From: Wenzhouxiangellaceae bacterium
Lineage (GTDB): Bacteria > Pseudomonadota > Gammaproteobacteria > Xanthomonadales > Wenzhouxiangellaceae
Assembly (NCBI GenBank): GCA_018334995.1
Contig: JAGXKW010000001.1
Location: 13,536-77,535 of the forward strand
Direction: 5' to 3'
Length of the DNA: 64,000 bases
The translations under genes and the position numbers were made by a program. This document shows, in pieces, positions 21,287 to 31,818 of the stretch (the first letter of the stretch is position 1; each line of letters opens with the position of its first letter). The notes below the pieces were generated by a model, which was not told the origin of the DNA, made no database searches, and saw only the letters and a program-made list of their open reading frames with translations.

Positions 21287-22399
21287 TCAGGGGGCATTTT
21301 CCGGGAGTTTGGGTTGAGCCGATTCGCGTTCGGGCCGATGGTGCAGCCGCATCCGCTCCATCAGGTAGCACAGGCAGTCCTGGCGTACCGCCTCGACGTC
21401 GGTGGTCAGCATGGCCGGCATGGCGGTACGCTGCAGCACCACCCGGTCATCGTCCCGACGAAACCAGTGATCCGTGCGGTCGGTGCCTTCGGTATCCAGG
21501 GCCCGCAGTGCAGCATTCGGCGTCGTCGCTTGAGCCAGGTGCGTGCCGGGCGGCAGTTCGGTAAAGTTCAGGCGGTCCAGCCGGGCGTCGAAACGCAGAT
21601 CGATATCGGCATCGCCGTCGGAATTGCCGAAGCGAAACCGTATCGGCTCGGGAACCTGCACGACGGTGGTCACCTGGAACAGATCCAGGTCTTCCGGCTG
21701 GGGCCATTGCTCGTGCAGCTCGTCGAGGTTGAGCGCATTTTCCAGGTAGGCCATCGCGTGATCCGTGCCGCCGCGCTTGCCGGGCGGGCCGCATTCCAGG
21801 GTGACCGCCGGACAGAACTCCCCGAACGCAGCGGACTGCACCCCGGAAGGCTCGGTGAAATAAATCACGGTGCGCGAAAAACGGCTGGCCAGGTTCAATG
21901 CGCGCGCATCGATCCGATTGACGGCCGCGTAGTGCGGGTTCTCGCCGGTATTGTTGTGCACGTCGATGCTGGCAAAGGGCTTGAGCGTTCGCACGTGCCG
22001 CGTGACGTCGGCCAGCATGTCGTGCCAAGGTGTTCGGACGTGGCGCGAGCCCGGCCAGCAGCGGTTCATGTCCGGCTGGTCGGAAAGATGGCGCCGATCG
22101 GCCGCGGCCGCCTCGATGTTGCCGATGAACAGCGTCAGGCTGCGCGGCAGCGGGTCGCGCTGGTAACGCCCGGTCAGCAGTCGCCGCACCGCGTCCCAGC
22201 CCGACGGCTCGTTGCCGTGCTGCAGGACGGAAACGAACAGCGGATTGGGCTTGCGGCCGGGCAGGTGAATGAGCGTGGGTCCTTCCAGGTACCTGGCCAG
22301 TGCCGCGGCGGGGTGTTGCAGCAGCCGTGAAGGCATGTGATCCAGGATTACGGGTTGCATATGCGCGGCTCGTTCCTCTGATAGCATCGCGGCCAGCAT
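21287..22399 (-). CDS. M14-like succinylglutamate desuccinylase/aspartoacylase-family peptidase
   Basis: LFVSVLQHGNEPSGWDAVRRLL, DVHNNTGENPHYA, VTLECGPPGKRGG; start uncertain. Confidence 0.7.
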   Translation of the reverse strand: MLAAMLSEERAAHMQPVILDHMPSRLLQHPAAALARYLEGPTLIHLPGRKPNPLFVSVLQHGNEPSGWDAVRRLLTGRYQRDPLPRSLTLFIGNIEAAAADRRHLSDQPDMNRCWPGSRHVRTPWHDMLADVTRHVRTLKPFASIDVHNNTGENPHYAAVNRIDARALNLASRFSRTVIYFTEPSGVQSAAFGEFCPAVTLECGPPGKRGGTDHAMAYLENALNLDELHEQWPQPEDLDLFQVTTVVQVPEPIRFRFGNSDGDADIDLRFDARLDRLNFTELPPGTHLAQATTPNAALRALDTEGTDRTDHWFRRDDDRVVLQRTAMPAMLTTDVEAVRQDCLCYLMERMRLHHRPERESAQPKLPENAP

Positions 22400-22496
22400 A
22401 AGTGATCTGACCCGTGGATATGATGCGGTCCCTTGATTTTGTTCCGGGCTGTCCCCAATCCGCGAAACATCGTCATCCAGGCGTGGAGAACAATCA

Positions 22497-23429
22497 ATGA
22501 TCGAGGCGAAAAAGTTGACCCGGTGCTATGGCGATTTTACCGCCGTGGACCGGTTGAGCTTTAGCGTGGAACCGGGCACGGTGCTCGGCTTCCTGGGCCC
22601 GAACGGGGCCGGAAAGTCGACCACCATGAAGATGCTGACCGGTTTTCTTCCGCCCACTTCGGGGACCGCCTCGATTCACGGCCACGATATTGTCGCCGAC
22701 TCACTGGCCGCCCGGCGCCTGATCGGCTACCTGCCCGAGGGTGCGCCATTGTACGGCGAACTGGGCGTTGCCCGCTTTCTCGAATTCGTGGCCGGCGCGC
22801 GCGGTTATCGCGGCGACGAAGTCATGCGCCGAGTCGGGCAGGTCGTCGAGCGCCTGCAGCTCGAGGAGGTGCGCATGCAGACCATCGAAACCCTCTCGAA
22901 AGGCTTCAAGCGGCGTGTCGGCCTGGCACAGGCGATCATTTCCGATCCGCCGGTACTGGTGCTGGACGAACCGACCGACGGGCTGGATCCGAACCAGAAG
23001 CAGCAGGTCCGCCGGCTGATCCGGGAAATGGCGCCCGACAAGATCACCATCATTTCCACCCATATCCTGGAAGAAGTCGACGCGCTGTGTTCGCGCGCCA
23101 TGATCATCGCGCGCGGCAAGCTTCTGGCCGACGACAGCCCGGCCTCGCTGCTGGCCCGGTCGCGCTACGCACGCGCCGTCAGCCTGGCCTGCGACGACCT
23201 GCAGGGCGCGGCCTCGGCCCTCAGCGAATTGCCCGAGGCCGGCGAGGTCGAGGTCCGGCGCGGTCTCGTCACGGCGTTTCCGTCGGGTCACGGCGACCTG
23301 TTCCAGGCGGTATCGAAACTGGCGCGCGAGCGCGGCTGGCGGGTCTCCAGGCTGCAGCTCGAAGCCGGGCGGCTGGACGACGTGTTCCGGCGCATCACAC
23401 GCACCGAAACCACGGAGGAAGCGGCATGA
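22497..23429 (+). CDS. ABC transporter ATP-binding protein (GldA-like)
   Basis: GPNGAGKSTTMKMLTGFL, LSKGFKRRVGLAQAI, VLVLDEPTDGLDPNQ. Confidence 0.93.
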   Translation: MIEAKKLTRCYGDFTAVDRLSFSVEPGTVLGFLGPNGAGKSTTMKMLTGFLPPTSGTASIHGHDIVADSLAARRLIGYLPEGAPLYGELGVARFLEFVAGARGYRGDEVMRRVGQVVERLQLEEVRMQTIETLSKGFKRRVGLAQAIISDPPVLVLDEPTDGLDPNQKQQVRRLIREMAPDKITIISTHILEEVDALCSRAMIIARGKLLADDSPASLLARSRYARAVSLACDDLQGAASALSELPEAGEVEVRRGLVTAFPSGHGDLFQAVSKLARERGWRVSRLQLEAGRLDDVFRRITRTETTEEAA

Positions 23430-24172
23430 CGGGCGGATTCGCAAGCCTTCCGGTCATTCTCAAGCGGGAGTTGACCAGCTATTTCGCGACACCGGTAGCG
23501 TATGTCTTCATCGTGATCTTCCTGGTCATGGCCGGCGCGTTCACGTTCTACCTGGGCAATTTCTACGAGCGCGAGATCGCCGACCTGCAGCCGTTCTTCC
23601 AGTTCCACCCCTGGCTGTACCTTTTCCTGGTCCCGGCGATCGGCATGCGGCTGTGGGCGGAGGAGCGGAAGTCGGGCACCGTCGAACTGTTGCTGACCCT
23701 TCCGGTCACGGTGACCGAAGCGGTGGTGGCGAAGTTCCTGGCCGCGTGGCTCTTCGTCGGACTGGCGCTGGCGCTGACGTTTCCGATCTGGATCACGGTC
23801 AACGTCCTCGGCGACCCGGACAACGGCGTGATCGTGGCCGGCTATCTCGGCAGCTGGCTGATGGCCGGCGGCTTTCTGGCCATCAGCGCCTGCATCTCGG
23901 CCCTGACGCGCAACCAGGTGGTCGCCTTCATCATCTCGGTGGTGGTGTGTTTCGGCTTTCTGTTTTCGGGCCTGCCCATGGTGCTCGACATCTTCCGCGG
24001 CTGGCTGCCGCAGACGGCGGTCGACGCGGTCGCCAATCTGAGTTTCCTGGGCCATTTCAACTCGATCTCGCGCGGCGTCGTGGATCTGCGCGACCTGGTG
24101 TACTTCGCACTGGTGATCGGCTTCTGGCTGACCGCCAACCGCATCCTGGTTGAAATCAAGAAGGCGCAATAG
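23426..24172 (+). CDS. ABC transporter permease (GldF-like)
   Basis: Multiple TM, MRLWAEERKSGTVELLLTLPVT, overlaps ATPase 3' end. Confidence 0.9.
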   Translation: MTGGFASLPVILKRELTSYFATPVAYVFIVIFLVMAGAFTFYLGNFYEREIADLQPFFQFHPWLYLFLVPAIGMRLWAEERKSGTVELLLTLPVTVTEAVVAKFLAAWLFVGLALALTFPIWITVNVLGDPDNGVIVAGYLGSWLMAGGFLAISACISALTRNQVVAFIISVVVCFGFLFSGLPMVLDIFRGWLPQTAVDAVANLSFLGHFNSISRGVVDLRDLVYFALVIGFWLTANRILVEIKKAQ

Positions 24173-24174
24173 AC

Positions 24175-26025
24175 ATGAAGAACCTGTATTCATCGAGCGC
24201 CCTGGCCGTGCTGGCCGTACTTTTCGTGGTGCTGACCATGCTCAGCGGCATCCTGTTCAAGGGCTGGCGGCTGGACCTGACCGAGAACAACGCCTACACG
24301 CTGTCGGAAGGCACGCGCAATATCGTCGAATCGCTGGATCAGCCGATCCGGCTGCGGCTGTACTTCAGCGATTCGGCCAGCGAGGATCTGCCGCAGATCC
24401 GTAGCTACGCCGAGCGCGTCTGGGAACTGATGCAGGAACTGGCGGCGACTTCCGGCGGCATGATCGAGCTCGAACGCATCGATCCCGAACCGTTCTCCGA
24501 GGCCGAGGACGACGCGGCACGCTACGGGCTGGAGGCCGTGCCGCTGAACCAGGCCGGCGACGTGCTCTACCTGGGCGTGGTCGGCACCAACGCGGTCGAC
24601 GGGCTGGAAGTGCTGCCGTTCCTGTCGCCGAACCGCGAGTCGTTGCTGGAATACGACCTTGCGCGCATGGTGTCGACGCTGAACCAGCCCGACCTGCCGC
24701 GCGTGGGCCTGATCACCGGCCTCCCGCTGTCCGGCGGTCTGGATATGCAGACCGGCCAGCGCGCCCCGAGCTGGGCGGTCTACGACCAGTGGAACGAATT
24801 GTTCGACCTGACTCCGGTCGAGCCCGGCGCGAACGCGCTCCCGGACGATCTCGATGCCCTGGTGGTGGTGCACCCGAAGGACCTGTCGGAGGATATGCTG
24901 CTGGCCATCGATCAGTTCGTGCTCGACGGCGGTCGCCTTCTGGCCTTCGTCGATCCCTACGCCGAAGCCGATCCGGGCGAAAACCCAGGCGATCCGGCGG
25001 CCCGCTTCACGGCCGAGCGAACCTCGACGCTGGGCCCGCTGTTCGAGGCCTGGGGCATCGCCATGGATACCGAGCAATTCGTCGCCGACCTGGGCCGGGC
25101 GCTGCAGGTCACGGTTCAGCAGGGCCAGCCGCCGGTGCGCCATCCGGCCATCCTGGGCCTGACCGGCGATGACTTGAGCGATCGCGACATCGTGACCGGC
25201 GATCTCGAGTCGGTCAACGTGGCCAGCGCCGGCGCACTCGTCGACGAGGATGCCGAAGCCGGAGTCGGCTTCGAAGTCCTGATGCGTTCCAGTGACCGGT
25301 CGGGCCTGCTGGCCACCGAGCGCCTGCGCATGGCCAACGACCCGTCTTCGCTGATCGGCGAGCTCGGCCTGGACGAGCGGAGCCACGTACTGGCCGCGCG
25401 TCTGACCGGTGAAGCCGACAGTGCATTTCCGGATCGCATCGACGATGCCGGTACCCGGAGCGGCCCGGTCAACGCCATCGTCGTGGCCGACACCGACCTT
25501 TTGTCGGACAATATGTGGGTGCAGCGCCAGCGCTTTCTCGGCAGCGCCATCCTCAATCCGTTCGCCGACAACGGTGCCCTGGCGGTCAACGCGCTGGAAA
25601 ACCTCCTCGGTGACGCCGAACTGATCAGCATCCGCAGCCGCTCGACTTCGATCCGGACGTTCGACCTGGTCGAGGACCTGCGGCGCCGGGCCGAGGCGCG
25701 TCTGCGCGAGACCGAACAGCAACTGGAAGCCGAACTGCGCGAGGCCGAGAATCGCCTGACCCAGCTTCAGCAGGGGCGCGGCGACTCCGACCTCAGCATC
25801 CTGACGCCGGAGCAGGAAGCCGAGATCGACCGGTTCATGGAACAGCGGCTGGAGATCCGGCGCCAGCTGCGCCAGGTCCGGCGCGAGCTGGACGAGGAAA
25901 TCGAAGCCCTGGGTACCCGGGTCAAGATCATCAACATCGTGCTGGTGCCGCTGCTGGTGACCGCCATTGCCCTGTTCGTGGCCTGGCGGCGGCGCCGGCA
26001 GCAGCATGGAGCGAACAACGCATGA
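24175..26025 (+). CDS. GldG-like ABC-2 accessory protein
   Basis: N-term TM, LDLTENNAYTLSEGTRNIVESLDQPIRLRLYFS, C-terminal coiled coil and TM. Confidence 0.87.
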   Translation: MKNLYSSSALAVLAVLFVVLTMLSGILFKGWRLDLTENNAYTLSEGTRNIVESLDQPIRLRLYFSDSASEDLPQIRSYAERVWELMQELAATSGGMIELERIDPEPFSEAEDDAARYGLEAVPLNQAGDVLYLGVVGTNAVDGLEVLPFLSPNRESLLEYDLARMVSTLNQPDLPRVGLITGLPLSGGLDMQTGQRAPSWAVYDQWNELFDLTPVEPGANALPDDLDALVVVHPKDLSEDMLLAIDQFVLDGGRLLAFVDPYAEADPGENPGDPAARFTAERTSTLGPLFEAWGIAMDTEQFVADLGRALQVTVQQGQPPVRHPAILGLTGDDLSDRDIVTGDLESVNVASAGALVDEDAEAGVGFEVLMRSSDRSGLLATERLRMANDPSSLIGELGLDERSHVLAARLTGEADSAFPDRIDDAGTRSGPVNAIVVADTDLLSDNMWVQRQRFLGSAILNPFADNGALAVNALENLLGDAELISIRSRSTSIRTFDLVEDLRRRAEARLRETEQQLEAELREAENRLTQLQQGRGDSDLSILTPEQEAEIDRFMEQRLEIRRQLRQVRRELDEEIEALGTRVKIINIVLVPLLVTAIALFVAWRRRRQQHGANNA

Positions 26026-27152
26026 ACAGAAACCGTTTCCTGATGCTGGTCGCCGTGACGCTGGCGGCCGCCGTGCTGGTGGCGCTGCTGGACCGGCCGG
26101 AACGCTCGAATCCCGAGGAAATTCCGGCAACTCTGCTGCCCGGCCTGGACGAGGCGGTCAACCGGATCGCCGCGGTCGACGTTGTCGCGCCCGGCGGCAA
26201 GATCGCAGTAAGCCTGCGGCGAGACGAAGACCGCTGGCGCGTGCCCGAAAAGGACGGTTACGAGGCCGATTTCGCGCAGGTCGTCGCGTTTCTTCGAACG
26301 TTGGCCGAGGTCGGTGCGGAAGCGCCGAAGACCGACGATCCGGACTGGTATTCGCGTCTCGGGGTGCAGTCCGTCGAAGCGCCCGACGCGACCGGCCGGC
26401 GCATCGACTTTCCGGGTCGCGAATTCGCCTCGGTGATCATCGGCCAGGCCGATCCGTCCGGCGAGGGCAGCTATGCCCGGCGCGCCGGCGAGCAACGGAG
26501 CTGGCTGCTCGACCGCATCGTCGAAGTGCCGGTGGACCCGGTCGCATGGCTGGAGCCCGGCATCATGGACATTCCGTCGTCCGACATCGCCAGGGTGGTG
26601 ATCCGTCATGCCGATGGCGCAGTCGTGCGGCTGGACCGCGCCGGGGACTCGGATCCGGTATTCGTGCTGCGCGACGTGCCCGAAGGGCGCGAGGCCGGCG
26701 GCGAGTGGAAGCGCAACGCCATCGCCAACGGGCTCAGGGGCCTCAACCTCGAAGACGTGCGCCGGTTCGAACCGCCGTTGCCGGAAGACGCGACACGCGT
26801 GTTGTTTACAACCACCGACGGGCTGAACTTCGTCGCCGCGCTGTTCGAGCGCGATGACGCGCACTGGGTGCATTTCACCGTCTCGGCCGAAAACGCCGCC
26901 GAGCCGGCCGAGGCCGCGACGGATCCCGCGCAGTCGATGCCGGATGCAGACGAGGTCGATGCTTCCGGCGACGGTGAAAAAGCCGCCGGAGAGCGCCTGG
27001 CCAATGCAGTTGGCGTCGATTCGAGGCTGTCGCCGTGGCTGTTCGCCATCCCCGAGCGCCGCTACGATGACCTTACCCGGCGCATGGAGGACCTGTTGGC
27101 GCCGTTGGAAGACGAGCAGGTCGGGGCTGCATCCCCGGCGGACGTGCCGTAA
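26022..27152 (+). CDS. DUF4340-like protein
   Basis: NRFLMLVAVTLAAAVLVALLDRPE, position after GldG-like gene, acidic C-terminus. Confidence 0.75.
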   Translation: MNRNRFLMLVAVTLAAAVLVALLDRPERSNPEEIPATLLPGLDEAVNRIAAVDVVAPGGKIAVSLRRDEDRWRVPEKDGYEADFAQVVAFLRTLAEVGAEAPKTDDPDWYSRLGVQSVEAPDATGRRIDFPGREFASVIIGQADPSGEGSYARRAGEQRSWLLDRIVEVPVDPVAWLEPGIMDIPSSDIARVVIRHADGAVVRLDRAGDSDPVFVLRDVPEGREAGGEWKRNAIANGLRGLNLEDVRRFEPPLPEDATRVLFTTTDGLNFVAALFERDDAHWVHFTVSAENAAEPAEAATDPAQSMPDADEVDASGDGEKAAGERLANAVGVDSRLSPWLFAIPERRYDDLTRRMEDLLAPLEDEQVGAASPADVP

Positions 27153-27210
27153 TCAAGGATATTGATGCATCGTGCATCTCGTGAATCCTTTCCATCACGC
27201 TGTGCGTCGG

Positions 27211-27795
27211 TCAACCCGGTTTCTTGACCGAGCTTTGCCCGTGCGTGACGGCGGTCAGTTCGTCGACGAACCTGTCGGCCGCGACGCGCGCAATTTCCAG
27301 GGTGAGTTCGAGGCCGCATTCATCCCAGTGCTCGTTGCGCTTGTTCGCGCCGGCGCGTTCGGCCAGCTGGTGCACCTCGCCGGCCGAATCGAACGGCACG
27401 CGGCATTCGAGCACCACGGTTTCGATGATCGGCTCGGTCCCGGCATCGGCGATGGCCTGCATGGCGGTCCCGCCGTAGGCCCGCGCCAGCCCCCCGGTAC
27501 CGAGTTTCACGCCGCCGAAAAAACGGCTGACCACGACCACCGAGAAATCCAGTTCATGGTGGTCCAGTGCCGCCAGCATGGGCCGGCCGGCGGTGCCGCC
27601 CGGTTCGCCGGCGTCGTCGAAGCGCACGCTGTCGCCGCAGCGCAGGGCGAAGCAGACGTGGCGGCAGCCGGCCTCGCCCCGGTCGCGCACGAATTCGCGC
27701 GCCGCGGCCTCGTCCCGCGCCGGGCCGGCCACCCCGATGAAGCGGCTGTTGCGAATGGTCTGTTCGAAGTGGCCGGTCCGGACGATGCGGTTCAT
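27211..27795 (-). CDS. YigZ/IMPACT-family protein
   Basis: SRFIGVAGPARDEAAAREFVRD, DDAGEPGGTAGRPMLAALD, RFFGGVKLGTGGLARAYGG. Confidence 0.92.
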   Translation of the reverse strand: MNRIVRTGHFEQTIRNSRFIGVAGPARDEAAAREFVRDRGEAGCRHVCFALRCGDSVRFDDAGEPGGTAGRPMLAALDHHELDFSVVVVSRFFGGVKLGTGGLARAYGGTAMQAIADAGTEPIIETVVLECRVPFDSAGEVHQLAERAGANKRNEHWDECGLELTLEIARVAADRFVDELTAVTHGQSSVKKPG

Positions 27796-29180
27796 TTGTC
27801 GGGAGAATCCGGCCCCGGCAACGGCGGCGCGTCGGTCACGCGCCGGATTTCGGATTCGATGCGAAGATCTCGCACCCGGGTAAAAATCGCCTGGCCTCGG
27901 GTGAAATCCTCGCGCCGCGACAGCACCCTGCCTTTATTGTCCTCGATCAGGGCATAACCGCGCGCCAGCACGGCCAGCGGGCTGACGTTGTCCAGGGCCC
28001 GGGCGGTTTCGGAAAACCGGGCCGAATGGCGGGCCAGTTCGGCGTCGAACGCACGCAGCAGCCGTTTCCGCGCCGTCTGGCGCTGCTGCTCGAATTCGTC
28101 CACTCGGCGGCTCGGGTGACGCGCGAGGAGGCGTTGGCGGAGCGTCGCTTGGTCGGCGCGCGCCTGTTTCAGCGCCGTCTCGCCGGCGCGCCGGGCGCGT
28201 CGGATCAAGCCTGACAGCCGCGTGGCGGCTTCGGCGAGCCTGCGCGCCGGATGCTGGCCGGCCAGTCGCCGGTCCAGCGCATCGAGCCGTTGCCAGTTTT
28301 GTTGCAGCTCGCGCGCCGGCGCGCGGATCAGGCGCTGCTGCAATGCATCGACCTGCCGCAGCAGCGCCGGGCCGTCCGGGGTGGCCGCCTCGGCGGCCGC
28401 CGTGGGTGTCGCTGCGCGCGCATCCGCGGCGAAATCGGCGATGGTGAAATCGGTTTCATGCCCCACGCCGCTGACCAGCGGCATCCGCATGGTTCGGATG
28501 CGCCGCGCCAGCGTTTCGTCGTTGAATGCCCAGAGATCTTCCAGCGAACCGCCGCCGCGGGCGAGGATGACGACGTCGGCCGTGCCGTCTCGATCGACCG
28601 CGTCCAGTGCGCGCAAGATTGCCGGCGCCGCCTGTTCACCCTGGACCTGGGTCTTGTACAGCTGAACGCGCGCAGCCGGCCAGCGGCGCGCGAGCGTGGT
28701 CGTGATGTCGCGCACCGCGGCGCCGGTGGGAGAGGTCACAACGGCGATCGTGCCCGGGTAGCGCGGAAGCGCGCGCTTGGCGGCCGGGTCGAACAGGCCT
28801 TCGGCCTCGAGTTTTTTCTTCAGCGCGTCAAAGGCCTGCTGCAGCGCGCCGCTGCCGGCCGGCAACATCGCGTCGGCGATCAGCTGGTAGTCGCCGCGTG
28901 CCTCGTACAGGCTCAGGCGGCCGCGTACCAGCACCTGGTCGCCGTTTTCGGGCCGGCCGTCGACGTTGCCGCGCTGGCCGCGAAAAAGCGCGCAGCGAAG
29001 CTGGGCGCGGTCGTCCTTGAGCGTGAAATACCAGTGGCCGGACGCCGGGCGCGCCAGGTTCGATATCTCTCCGGCGATCCACAGGCGCGGAAAGCCGGCT
29101 TCCAGGTGCAACCGGACTTCCCGGTTCAGCTCGACGGGCTGATAGACGCGTGTTTCGGGTCCGGGCGCGGGTACGGGCAT
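27792..29180 (-). CDS. xseA: Exodeoxyribonuclease VII large subunit
   Basis: OB-fold WIAGEISNLARPASGHWYFTLKDDRAQLRCALFRG, VVTSPTGAAVRDI, ARGGGSLEDLWAFNDE. Confidence 0.96.
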   Translation of the reverse strand: MPVPAPGPETRVYQPVELNREVRLHLEAGFPRLWIAGEISNLARPASGHWYFTLKDDRAQLRCALFRGQRGNVDGRPENGDQVLVRGRLSLYEARGDYQLIADAMLPAGSGALQQAFDALKKKLEAEGLFDPAAKRALPRYPGTIAVVTSPTGAAVRDITTTLARRWPAARVQLYKTQVQGEQAAPAILRALDAVDRDGTADVVILARGGGSLEDLWAFNDETLARRIRTMRMPLVSGVGHETDFTIADFAADARAATPTAAAEAATPDGPALLRQVDALQQRLIRAPARELQQNWQRLDALDRRLAGQHPARRLAEAATRLSGLIRRARRAGETALKQARADQATLRQRLLARHPSRRVDEFEQQRQTARKRLLRAFDAELARHSARFSETARALDNVSPLAVLARGYALIEDNKGRVLSRREDFTRGQAIFTRVRDLRIESEIRRVTDAPPLPGPDSPDK

Positions 29181-29295
29181 GCGTCCGGATTATACGGTGC
29201 CGGACCCGTTCCGGCCGCATGCCCGGCTTGCACGCCGATCATGGACAATGGATCGGTGACCGAACCGGGTCGCGCGAGGCGCACCCACCCAAGCA

Positions 29296-30705
29296 ATGGC
29301 CGAGGACGCTCGCGACCGCCACCCAACCGAGAATGACCGGCGGGATCTGACCTCGGGACGAGTCTGGTTCAACCTGCTGCAGCTGGCCGGCCCGATGCTG
29401 GTCGGCATTGCCGCGGTGATGTCGGTGCAGCTTGTCGATACCTATTTCGTCGGGCGGCTGGGTACCGCTCCGCTGGCTGCACTGTCGTTTTCGTTTCCGA
29501 TCGCGCTCACGCTGGCCAGCCTGTCGATCGGCCTGTCGGCGGGCGCCGCTTCGGTGATTGCGCGCGCGGTCGGGCGCGGTCATCGGCGGCGCACGAAACG
29601 CCTGGCGACCGATTCGCTGTTGCTCACGATCGTCATCGTCGTGCTGATGACGACCGCCGGCCTGCTGACGCTGGATCGCGTCCTCCGGCTGCTGGGCGCC
29701 GACGCCGGCATTCTCGACATGGCGCTTGCGTACATGCGAATCTGGTACCTGTCGCTGCCGTTTCTCGTCGTGACGATGGTTTCCAACGCGATGGTTCGCG
29801 CCAGCGGCGACGCTTTCTGGCCCAGCGCGATCATGGTCACGTCGGCGATGCTCAACGTCATCGCCACGCCGATCCTGGTATTCGGGATCGGTCCGGTTCC
29901 GCCGCTGGGCATCGAGGGCGCGGCGCTGGGCACCCTGTTTGCGCGCATGGTCTCGGCGGTGCTGGCGCTGTATCTGGTGATGTGGCGCGATCGGCTCGTG
30001 GTCTCGGTCCGGCGCGGCCTGCGACGGTTTTTCAGATCGGCGGGCCAGGTGCTGGCCATCGGCCTTCCGGCGGCGATCGGCAATGCATCCAATCCCGCAG
30101 GCATCGCCGTTGCAACGGCCGTCATCGCCGTACTGGGCTCCGAAACCGTGGCGGGGTTCGGCGTCGCGACGCGCCTGGAGGCATTCGCGATACTGCCGAT
30201 GCTGGCGCTTTCCGCATCGATCGGGCCGGTGGTCGGCCAGAACTGGGGCGGCGGTCGTGCCGATCGGGTCGAGCTTGCGCTGAAGACCGCCTACGCGCTG
30301 GGCGCCGGATGGTCGCTGTTGCTCGCGCTCCTGTTCTGGAGTTTCGGCGCGCCGATCGCCGCGGCATTCGCCTCCGAGCTCAGCGTGGCGGAGGAGGCCG
30401 CGCGCTATCTGTGGATCGTTCCGGTCAGCCTCTGGGGCTACGGAATCTCGATCATTGCCGCCGGCGCCTACAACGCGCTGGGCAAATCGTTGACCGGTTT
30501 GAGCTACTCGCTGACCCGCACGGCGGTCTTCTACGTGCCGCTGGTCTGGGTCGCGTCGCGCGTGGACGGTTCGACCACGGTCTACGGCGCCATTGCCGCA
30601 GCCAACGCGCTGGCCGGAACGCTTGTCGCGGCCGATTCCCTGTTCCGGATTCGGCGCCTCGCGAACGCCCGGGACCAGCGCGACGCGGTGCGGCACGATC
30701 GCTGA
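29296..30705 (+). CDS. MATE-family efflux transporter
   Basis: ~12 TM, LAGPMLVGIAAVMSVQLVDTYFVGRLGTAPLAALSF. Confidence 0.92.
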   Translation: MAEDARDRHPTENDRRDLTSGRVWFNLLQLAGPMLVGIAAVMSVQLVDTYFVGRLGTAPLAALSFSFPIALTLASLSIGLSAGAASVIARAVGRGHRRRTKRLATDSLLLTIVIVVLMTTAGLLTLDRVLRLLGADAGILDMALAYMRIWYLSLPFLVVTMVSNAMVRASGDAFWPSAIMVTSAMLNVIATPILVFGIGPVPPLGIEGAALGTLFARMVSAVLALYLVMWRDRLVVSVRRGLRRFFRSAGQVLAIGLPAAIGNASNPAGIAVATAVIAVLGSETVAGFGVATRLEAFAILPMLALSASIGPVVGQNWGGGRADRVELALKTAYALGAGWSLLLALLFWSFGAPIAAAFASELSVAEEAARYLWIVPVSLWGYGISIIAAGAYNALGKSLTGLSYSLTRTAVFYVPLVWVASRVDGSTTVYGAIAAANALAGTLVAADSLFRIRRLANARDQRDAVRHDR

Positions 30706-30720
30706 CCGATCCGGTCGGGG

Positions 30721-31818
30721 TCACGGGGCGGCCGCGGCGTTTTCCGGCGGCTGCAGGTCACGCGCCGGTTCGGTCCGGCGTTCGCTTGAGGGCGTTTCGC
30801 CAAGATCGTCCGTGTGGCCGGAGACCGCCGGGACCAGCAGTTCAAGGAACCGCGCCGTGCTGCGCTGCCAGGAAAACCCGGCGGCGAAGTCTACGCAGTG
30901 ATCCGACGCGACCGCCAGTGCCCGGAATACCGCCTCGCGCAGGTCTTCGTCCAGCGCACCGTTGCCGCCGTCGACGACCAGGTCTTTCGGCCCGGGCACT
31001 GGAAAGGCAGCCACCGGGACGCCGCAGGCCATGGCTTCCAGCATCACCAGTCCCAGCGTGTCGGTCAGGCTGGGAAACACGAACACGTCGGCGGCCGCCA
31101 GCAGTCTGGCCAGTTCTTCGCCGTGCCTGTAGCCGAGAAAATGCGCATCCGGAAACGCGCGCCGGTAGCGTTCCAGTGCGGGGCCGCCGCCGACCACGAC
31201 CTGCGAGCCGGGCAGGTCAATGTCCAGGAACGCCTCCAGGTTCTTCTCCGGCGCCACCCGGCCCATGTACATGCTGATCGGACGCGGCAGGTTCAGGGCG
31301 TTCTTGCCGCAAGGTCGGAACAGCCCCGTATCGACCGCGCCGGGCCATACGTAAAGATTGCGAAAACCGCGCTGTGCCAGCACGCCCTTCTGTGTTTCGG
31401 TTCGAACAAGCGTGCGCTCGGCGGCCGAATGAAACCAGCGCATCATGCTGTAGCTTGCTGTCAGCGGCACCGGCGCGCGCAGTTGGAGGTACTCGGGGAA
31501 ACGGGTGTGACAGGAGCTGGTGAATCGCAGTCCGTTGAGTCGGCACCAGCGCCGTGCGGCCATTCCAAGCGGGCCTTCGGTTGCGATGTGAATTGCATCG
31601 AACCGCGAGCCTGCCAGGCACTCGCGGGCAGCCCGGCGCGGCCTGAGGGTCAGCCGAATCTCGGGATAGCTGGGGCAGGCCAACGTGGCGCGGGATGCAG
31701 GCGACAGTACGGTGACCGCATGGCCTTCGAGTTCGAGCTGGTTGCGGGTTTTCGTCAGCGAACGCACGACGCCGTTGACCTGCGGCGCCCAGGCATCGGT
31801 GACCAGCAGGATCTTCAT
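30721..31818 (-). CDS. GT-B/GT4 glycosyltransferase
   Basis: ILLVTDAWAPQVNGVVRSLT, PSLTDTLGLVMLEAMACGVPVAAF; start trimmed. Confidence 0.88.
   Translation of the reverse strand: MKILLVTDAWAPQVNGVVRSLTKTRNQLELEGHAVTVLSPASRATLACPSYPEIRLTLRPRRAARECLAGSRFDAIHIATEGPLGMAARRWCRLNGLRFTSSCHTRFPEYLQLRAPVPLTASYSMMRWFHSAAERTLVRTETQKGVLAQRGFRNLYVWPGAVDTGLFRPCGKNALNLPRPISMYMGRVAPEKNLEAFLDIDLPGSQVVVGGGPALERYRRAFPDAHFLGYRHGEELARLLAAADVFVFPSLTDTLGLVMLEAMACGVPVAAFPVPGPKDLVVDGGNGALDEDLREAVFRALAVASDHCVDFAAGFSWQRSTARFLELLVPAVSGHTDDLGETPSSERRTEPARDLQPPENAAAAP

Noticed and set aside
24190-26130. 646-aa - strand ORF antisense to the GldG-like gene
   Set aside because: Shadow ORF; the + strand gene is in operon register with its neighbours.
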